From an uncultured Acidimicrobiaceae bacterium (GTDB lineage Bacteria > Actinomycetota > Acidimicrobiia > Acidimicrobiales > RAAP-2): a stretch of DNA of 10,717 nucleotides. Numbering within the stretch: the stretch's first letter is position 1; each line of letters begins with the position of its first letter. Shown piece after piece: positions 7,368 to 10,717 of this stretch. The translations under genes were made by a program, and so were the position numbers. The notes below the pieces were generated by a model. The model was not told where the DNA came from. It saw nothing but the letters and a program-made list of their open reading frames with translations, and made no database searches. The stretch is from positions 1 to 10,717 of the forward strand of contig CALAYR010000079.1 in the NCBI GenBank assembly GCA_937894805.1, given 5' to 3'.

Positions 7368-7675
7368 TGGAAAAGGCTTATCTCTGGTATCACCGTCTCT
7401 CAACGGCAGTGGGTTCCACTCTCCTTATATTTGCTTTTATCGCGATACCTATTCGTTACTTTGCTGATATCCACTGGCCAGACATGATCATCGCTCCTTT
7501 ACATGGGTACCTCTATCTCGCCTATCTCGCTGCGGCGATGAACTTTTGTTTTAAGTTCAAAGTGAAGACCGTTGATGTCATTTTGTTGATTGCGGTTGGG
7601 CTCGTGCCGGGCTTGGTTTTTGTAATGGATCGAAGAATCTTTAAGAATTACGTACAAACGAAGGGCATCAAATGA
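7367..7675 (+). CDS. DUF3817 family integral membrane protein
   Basis: This is a 102-aa protein with three hydrophobic segments at roughly residues 12-30, 40-60 and 69-87. It carries the DUF3817 hallmark PLHGYLYLAYL (44-54, H46) and the closing PGLVFVMDRRI motif (81-91). The molecular function of the family is unknown. The ATG at 7367 is chosen because it overlaps the preceding stop as TAATG and starts directly with MEKAYLWYHRLS. A TTG 12 nt earlier would add only four residues. The last codons overlap the next gene as ATGA, so all three genes are probably translationally coupled. Base composition is odd: I count about 44% GC over 309 nt, against roughly 60% in neighbours, with many T-ending codons. 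That could reflect the hydrophobic residues plus relaxed codon bias, or foreign origin. Confidence 0.87.
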   Translation: MEKAYLWYHRLSTAVGSTLLIFAFIAIPIRYFADIHWPDMIIAPLHGYLYLAYLAAAMNFCFKFKVKTVDVILLIAVGLVPGLVFVMDRRIFKNYVQTKGIK

Positions 7676-8535
7676 CAAAGCAAAACCCTTGGCTTGATCG
7701 CCGCGTTGTGGCCTTCGCCCACCAGGGTGGAGCCTTCGAAGGCCCCTCCTCTACGCTGCACGCCATCGGCCAGGCCATCGCGCTTGGCGCCACTGGAGTT
7801 GAGCTGGACGTGCACGCCACCAAGGACCGCAAGATTGTGGTCTGCCACGACGAGACCGTTGATCGCACCACCAATCACGTCGGCGAAATCTGCAACTTCA
7901 CACTGGCCGAGATTCGTGAAATGGACAACGCCTACTGGTGGATCGAAGGCGATGCGACGACTCCCGGTCGTGCTGACCATGAATACATTCACCGTGGCAA
8001 AGCCCCGGCCAATCGCGCCTTCGGTATCGCCACGCTCGAAGAAGTCTCGGAAGCGTTTCCTGGCGTGCCCCTCAACATGGACATCAAGCGCACCGCGCCG
8101 GAAGTCGAGCCCTACGAAGAACTTCTCGCCAACGAACTGCGACGACTTGGTCGCACCGATTCGGTCATTGTCGCCTCGTTTAATGATGAGGCCATTGCGG
8201 CCTTTCGAACGTTCGCACCCGAAGTCCTCACGAGCGCGGCAACGCAAGAGACGGCCAAGTTCTTCTTCGCCGTGGCTGGGGGAGAGACGCCACCACCGAT
8301 GGATGCCATTGCGCTCCAAGTACCGACGTCATTCGGAGAGATCGAAGTTGTCAATCAAGTCTTTGTAGATGCGGCTCACAACCACGGTCTTGCCGTGCAC
8401 GTGTGGACGATTAACGAAACTCCAGAGATGGAGCGACTGTTAGATCTTGGGGTCGATGGGATTATCACCGACACACCGTCACCGCTGGTCCAATTGCTCA
8501 CGCAACGAGGCGTGGCGTGGGACGGGCGACTCTAA
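7672..8535 (+). CDS. Glycerophosphodiester phosphodiesterase family protein (HQGG subtype)
   Basis: This is a 287-aa TIM-barrel GDPD-family enzyme, which would hydrolyse glycerophosphodiesters to glycerol-3-phosphate plus an alcohol. No signal peptide is present, so it is likely cytosolic. The catalytic set is visible: H17 in AHQGG, the metal-binding E44 and D46 in VELDVHATKD, and H59 in VVCHDETVDRT. The third acidic site is D137 in LNMDIK, where glutamate (E-I-K) is more usual. Late barrel motifs are VHVWTINE (243-250) and GVDGIITDTP (262-271). Two departures from the classic HRG...PENT signature are Q18 instead of arginine and PSST instead of PENT. I believe this HQGG/EGPSST form is a recurring actinobacterial subgroup rather than a damaged enzyme. 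It overlaps the DUF3817 gene by 4 nt, which suggests a membrane-lipid-related role for the cluster (inference). Confidence 0.9.
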   Translation: MTKQNPWLDRRVVAFAHQGGAFEGPSSTLHAIGQAIALGATGVELDVHATKDRKIVVCHDETVDRTTNHVGEICNFTLAEIREMDNAYWWIEGDATTPGRADHEYIHRGKAPANRAFGIATLEEVSEAFPGVPLNMDIKRTAPEVEPYEELLANELRRLGRTDSVIVASFNDEAIAAFRTFAPEVLTSAATQETAKFFFAVAGGETPPPMDAIALQVPTSFGEIEVVNQVFVDAAHNHGLAVHVWTINETPEMERLLDLGVDGIITDTPSPLVQLLTQRGVAWDGRL

Positions 8536-8557
8536 AAGGCTGAGTTAGGGCTTAGCC
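8534..8557 (-). terminator. Possible weak intrinsic terminator of the bL37-like gene
   Basis: On the minus strand a 7-position stem (GGCTAAG / CTCAGCC, with one A-C mismatch and a 6-nt loop) is followed directly by TTTT. The stem includes the TAA stop of the small gene. On the plus strand the same stem pairs better, through a G-T wobble, but no T run follows, so it would not be a good terminator for the phosphodiesterase gene. Confidence 0.35.
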
Positions 8558-8635
8558 CCGACCGCAGTTCGGCTTCTTGCCGTGGTTGGCCTTCTTCTTG
8601 GCTCGCAGCTTGCGCTTGTTGGTTCGCTTTGACAT
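8552..8635 (-). CDS. Putative ribosomal protein bL37 (27-aa basic peptide)
   Basis: This very short gene runs from the ATG at 8633-8635 to the TAA at 8552-8554. It encodes 27 residues, starting MSKRTNKRKLRAKKK and continuing into ANHGKKPN (residues 16-23) with a CGRG tail. Eleven of the first 21 residues are lysine or arginine. Actinobacterial bL37, first seen in mycobacterial ribosome structures, is about 24 residues with a K/R-rich start and an ANHGKRPN-type end, which this matches closely. The likely job is structural, in the 50S subunit. The CGRG tail beyond the motif looks slightly longer than usual. An AGGTG stretch 8 nt before the ATG fits a Shine-Dalgarno. An overlapping TAAGGT 9 nt before the ATG could instead be a -10 box. 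The gene lies alone on the minus strand between two plus-strand genes and is easily missed by length cut-offs. Confidence 0.82.
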   Translation of the reverse strand: MSKRTNKRKLRAKKKANHGKKPNCGRG

Positions 8636-8652
8636 AAGAGGTACACCTTATC

Positions 8653-8667
8653 GCACTCCGTGAGTGC
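8653..8667. promoter_or_regulatory. Perfect 6-bp inverted repeat upstream of the bL37-like gene
   Basis: GCACTC and GAGTGC flank a 3-nt loop, 18-32 nt upstream of the bL37-like start. If the transcript has a leader, this is a small hairpin ahead of the ribosome-binding site. If the TAAGGT at 8645-8650 is the -10 box, it sits in the promoter spacer like an operator. It could also be chance. Confidence 0.25.
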
Positions 8668-8746
8668 CTCATTCCGGCCCTGGGGTCCACAACAGTCAGT
8701 GAGGCTGTATTACGGTGAAGCATCGAGCCTTCTCTCGCAGAACCCT

Positions 8747-8750
8747 TGGA
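8747..8750 (+). promoter_or_regulatory. Shine-Dalgarno GGAG deciding the surface-protein start
   Basis: GGAG ends 6 nt before the ATG at 8757. It supports that start over the GTG at 8715. It contrasts with the leaderless starts elsewhere in the window. Confidence 0.65.
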
Positions 8751-8756
8751 GTTCCT

Positions 8757-9572
8757 ATGAAAACCGTCCGCCACACCGCCCTGGCAACTCTGGCGACCAC
8801 CTTCTCAGTCTTTGTCCTAGCTCTCGGCATGCCAGCCTTCTCGACGGTGGCGTTGGCCACTCCAACGAACTACACGGCATCGGTCGTCGACGCCAGCATT
8901 CCGACAACGGTGGACGGCATCACTCTGACGAAGGCACCCAGTTACAGCGGCGCCGATGAGGGCATCTACGAACTTCGATCAACCATAACTACCTATCTCG
9001 GGGTCGTTCAGCTGAATCACACTGGTGCCTTCTATGGTCGTGCCGGGTCTGATTCGAATCTCTGTTACGTGGGATGCTCAATGGCAGGGGCCGAGCAGAC
9101 CTTTGCGCTGACATTCACCCTGCCTGCAGGCACCACGGCATTCGCGGTCCGACTTGCTCCGCAAGACAATGGTGCAACGACGTACACGATTTCTGGACCT
9201 GAAGGCTCATCGGCTCAGTTTGAATGGGGTGGCTGGCGAACTAGCAATGGGAATTCCATGCCAACGCTGGCCGTCAGTGCCAGAAACGGTTCAGTTCTCA
9301 ATTCAGTCACCATCACAGCGACGCAGGCCGACGGTTGCACGTATGACGATGATGGAATGCCACGTGACTGCTCGCTCTACGGGCTCAACATCATCGATGC
9401 AGCCATTGGCGAGGGGGTAGTGAATACCACCACCACTGAGCCTGAACCCACCGAGTACTTGGCTTCAACTGGTTCGAACTCGGGCAACGTCCTTGTCGTG
9501 GGTTCTGCGCTGGCGCTCTTCGGCGCCGCGAGCATGTTGGTGGCGCGCCGCCGCTCACACCTCCCTCGCTGA
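8757..9572 (+). CDS. Secreted protein with LASTG sorting signal, probably sortase-anchored to the cell wall
   Basis: This is a 271-aa exported protein of unknown function. A classic signal peptide spans residues 1-34 (K2, R5, a hydrophobic core, then ALA before T35). The middle part is Ser/Thr/Gly-rich and looks beta-stranded. It has four cysteines, C103/C107 and C194/C205, in two close pairs that could form disulfides, and an acidic loop YDDDGMPRD between the second pair. A Thr/Glu/Pro linker leads to LASTG (235-239), a hydrophobic helix (about 245-263) and the tail RRRSHLPR. That is the standard sortase-substrate layout, and LAXTG is the motif known for class E sortases of high-GC actinobacteria. 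The ATG at 8757 is preferred over a GTG at 8715 because GGAG lies 6 nt upstream and the signal peptide then has normal length. No sortase gene is in the window. I recognise no named domain in the body. Confidence 0.85.
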   Translation: MKTVRHTALATLATTFSVFVLALGMPAFSTVALATPTNYTASVVDASIPTTVDGITLTKAPSYSGADEGIYELRSTITTYLGVVQLNHTGAFYGRAGSDSNLCYVGCSMAGAEQTFALTFTLPAGTTAFAVRLAPQDNGATTYTISGPEGSSAQFEWGGWRTSNGNSMPTLAVSARNGSVLNSVTITATQADGCTYDDDGMPRDCSLYGLNIIDAAIGEGVVNTTTTEPEPTEYLASTGSNSGNVLVVGSALALFGAASMLVARRRSHLPR

Positions 9573-9575
9573 GAT

Positions 9576-9597
9576 ACGTTGCGCCATTGCGTAACGT
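9576..9597. promoter_or_regulatory. Inverted repeat between the surface-protein gene and rsmI
   Basis: A 9-bp stem (ACGTTGCGC / GCGTAACGT, one G-T wobble) encloses a 4-nt CATT loop, and TT plus A follow. It starts 4 nt after the surface-protein stop, so it may act as a terminator, though its T run is short. Its right arm contains the TAACGT box proposed as the rsmI -10, so it could equally be an operator. Confidence 0.45.
9592..9597 (+). promoter_or_regulatory. Putative -10 box for rsmI (leaderless)
   Basis: TAACGT followed by 7 nt (TTAACTC) and the ATG at 9605. No Shine-Dalgarno is present. It lies inside the right arm of the inverted repeat at 9576-9597. Confidence 0.45.
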
Positions 9598-9604
9598 TTA
9601 ACTC

Positions 9605-10444
9605 ATGAGTGGATCCCTGGTTATCGTCGCCACCCCGATTGGCAACCTCGGTGATCTCACCCCACGGGCCCTCGAAACGTTGCAAAGTGCGAACGTCGTG
9701 TACTGCGAGGACACTCGGCGTACTCGCACTCTCTATTCGGCCCACGGGCTCAAAGTGGCCCATCTCGTTGCGCTGCACGAACATAACGAGATGAGCCAGA
9801 TCGGTGAAATCATCGATCGCATCACTCGTGGTGAAACAGTGGCCCTCGTGTCTGACGCCGGCACCCCTGGCATCAGCGATCCGGGTAGTCGGGTCGTGGC
9901 CGCCGTAGTCGAAGCGGGGCTGACCGTGACGACCACCCCGGGCGTTTCGGCCGTTATTGCGGCTCTCGGTATCAGCGGACTGCCCACGGATCGCTTCGTG
10001 ATGGAGGGCTTCGTACCGCGCAAGGGCTCGGACCGGGCGGCGTGGCTCGACGGGTGGGATAACGAACAGCGCACCATTGTCTTTTACGAATCACCCAAAC
10101 GCATTGCGGCCACTATGAACGAGTTGGCCGGTCGTTGGCCTAATCGCTCGGTCGCCATTGTGCGTGAACTGACGAAGTTGCACGAAGAGGTTCTCCGCGG
10201 CACGGCGGCTGAGTTGAGCGCCTCGTTGGCCAATAGCGAACTCCAAGGGGAGATCACCGTGGTGTTGGCCGGTTCACCAGCGCCCGCCCCCGTCAGCGAG
10301 GCCGTCGTGCTCGATGCCATTGATGACGCCCTCGCCGATGGAGCCACCGTGCGTGACGTGGCGACCCAGGTCAGTGCGGCGCTGGGTGTTCCACATCGCT
10401 ACGTGTACGAACTCGCGCTCCAACGGCGCACCGCCAAGCCCTAA
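9605..10444 (+). CDS. rsmI: 16S rRNA (cytidine(1402)-2'-O)-methyltransferase RsmI
   Basis: This is a 279-aa SAM-dependent methyltransferase of the tetrapyrrole-methylase fold. It 2'-O-methylates C1402 of 16S rRNA in the ribosomal decoding centre. Signature motifs are VIVATPIGNLGDLTPRAL (6-23), EDTRRTRTL (35-43), the SAM-site motif SDAGTPGISDPG (83-94), TTPGVSAVIAALGISGLPTD (110-129), GFVPRKG (135-141) and FYESPKRI (160-167). The C-terminal helical segment (about 231-279) matches the usual RsmI tail. Length is normal for the family. The ATG at 9605 is followed at once by the conserved first strand and is preceded by a TAACGT box 7 nt away. It lies 20 nt before metG in the same direction, the well-known rsmI-metG order. 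Confidence 0.97.
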   Translation: MSGSLVIVATPIGNLGDLTPRALETLQSANVVYCEDTRRTRTLYSAHGLKVAHLVALHEHNEMSQIGEIIDRITRGETVALVSDAGTPGISDPGSRVVAAVVEAGLTVTTTPGVSAVIAALGISGLPTDRFVMEGFVPRKGSDRAAWLDGWDNEQRTIVFYESPKRIAATMNELAGRWPNRSVAIVRELTKLHEEVLRGTAAELSASLANSELQGEITVVLAGSPAPAPVSEAVVLDAIDDALADGATVRDVATQVSAALGVPHRYVYELALQRRTAKP

Positions 10445-10452
10445 TCAGTCAG

Positions 10453-10458
10453 TACCCT
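10453..10458 (+). promoter_or_regulatory. Putative -10 box for metG (leaderless)
   Basis: TACCCT followed by 6 nt (TACAGG) and the GTG at 10465. The 20-nt gap after rsmI leaves room for its own start of transcription. ACCCT and AGGGT (10454-10466) also form a 5-bp inverted repeat with a 3-nt loop that covers the -10 box and the first bases of the start codon. Confidence 0.4.
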
Positions 10459-10464
10459 TACAGG

Positions 10465-10717
10465 GTGAGTCGTTTCTACATCACGACACCTATCTATTAC
10501 GTCAACGATGCCCCGCACGTTGGCCACGCCTACTGCACGGTCAACGCCGACGCCATGGCCCGCTGGCACCGCCAGGTTGGTGACGAGACTCTCTTCCTTA
10601 CCGGAACTGACGAACACGGGCAAAAAGTGGCCGAAGCGGCCGAGCGCAATGGGGTCTCACCCCAGGCCTGGACCGACCAGACTTCAGCCCGTTTCCGCGC
10701 GTCGTGGGATGACCTCA
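10465..10717 (+). CDS. metG: Methionyl-tRNA synthetase, N-terminal fragment (cut off by window edge)
   Basis: The first 84 codons of a class I aminoacyl-tRNA synthetase that charges tRNA-Met. I read YITTPIYYVNDAPHVGHAY near the start, with the class I HIGH signature as HVGH at residues 18-21, and then LTGTDEHGQK (45-54), which is diagnostic of MetRS. The rest, including the KMSKS loop and the anticodon-binding domain, lies beyond the window. The start is the GTG at 10465. It puts the first beta strand at residues 3-9 as usual, and a TACCCT box lies 6 nt upstream. It directly follows rsmI on the same strand. Confidence 0.95.
   Translation, partial: MSRFYITTPIYYVNDAPHVGHAYCTVNADAMARWHRQVGDETLFLTGTDEHGQKVAEAAERNGVSPQAWTDQTSARFRASWDDL

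Noticed and set aside
7648..8319. Minus-strand 223-aa open frame opposite the phosphodiesterase
   Set aside because: The sense strand encodes all GDPD motifs. The antisense protein shows no domain and no promoter-like box near its start.
8715..8756. GTG start 14 codons upstream for the surface protein
   Set aside because: It would put an arginine-rich extension in front of a normal signal peptide and lacks a ribosome-binding site. The ATG at 8757 has GGAG at the right distance.
8532..8774. 80-aa minus-strand open frame overlapping the bL37-like gene
   Set aside because: It is a different frame over the same bases and shows no motif. The ANHGKKPN reading is far better supported.
1..10717. 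CRISPR arrays, tRNA or rRNA genes, insertion sequences, phage genes, defence systems
   Set aside because: No regularly spaced repeats, cloverleaf-like segments, transposase or integrase motifs, or terminal inverted repeats were seen on either strand.

Overview
The window is a dense, ordinary-looking stretch of bacterial chromosome with about 60% GC by eye. It almost certainly comes from an actinobacterium. The evidence is a tiny bL37-like ribosomal protein gene, an LAXTG-type sortase signal, a DUF3817 membrane protein, an HQGG-type glycerophosphodiesterase, and a strong pattern of leaderless starts (a TAnnnT -10 box 6-8 nt before the start codon). A PfkB/adenosine-kinase-like gene beside M1 aminopeptidases and rsmI-metG fits Acidimicrobiia, but that placement is an inference. 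There are no phage, IS, CRISPR, tRNA or rRNA features, and no gene-free stretch reaches 300 bases. The longest gaps are about 120 nt (8636-8756) and 61 nt (6938-6998).

Layout. Positions 1-5028, minus strand: two tandem paralogous M1 zinc aminopeptidase genes. The upstream copy is complete (839 aa) and the downstream copy runs off the left edge. 5029-5066: a 38-bp divergent intergenic region with two back-to-back leaderless promoters. 5067-6104, plus: a PfkB-family (adenosine-kinase-like) sugar/nucleoside kinase. Its stop overlaps, in a shared CTAG, the stop of a convergent ctaG-like gene (6101-6937, minus) for cytochrome oxidase assembly. 6999-8535, plus: a tight three-gene cluster of a small membrane or lipoprotein, a DUF3817 membrane protein and a glycerophosphodiester phosphodiesterase, joined by 1-nt and 4-nt overlaps. 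8552-8635, minus: a 27-aa basic protein resembling ribosomal protein bL37. 8757-9572, plus: a secreted protein with a signal peptide and an LASTG sorting signal. 9605-10444, plus: rsmI. 10465 to the right edge, plus: the start of metG, in the familiar rsmI-metG order.

Functionally the window mixes peptide turnover (the two aminopeptidases), nucleoside or sugar salvage (the kinase), envelope and respiratory maturation (CtaG, the small membrane proteins, the lipid-headgroup phosphodiesterase, the wall-anchored protein) and translation (bL37, RsmI, MetRS). I see no new multi-gene system. The most notable signals are the uniform leaderless promoter architecture (seven genes), the overlapping divergent promoter at 5029-5066, a nearly identical 77-bp repeat inside the duplicated aminopeptidases, the very small bL37-like gene, and a perfectly placed inverted repeat over the rsmI -10 box.
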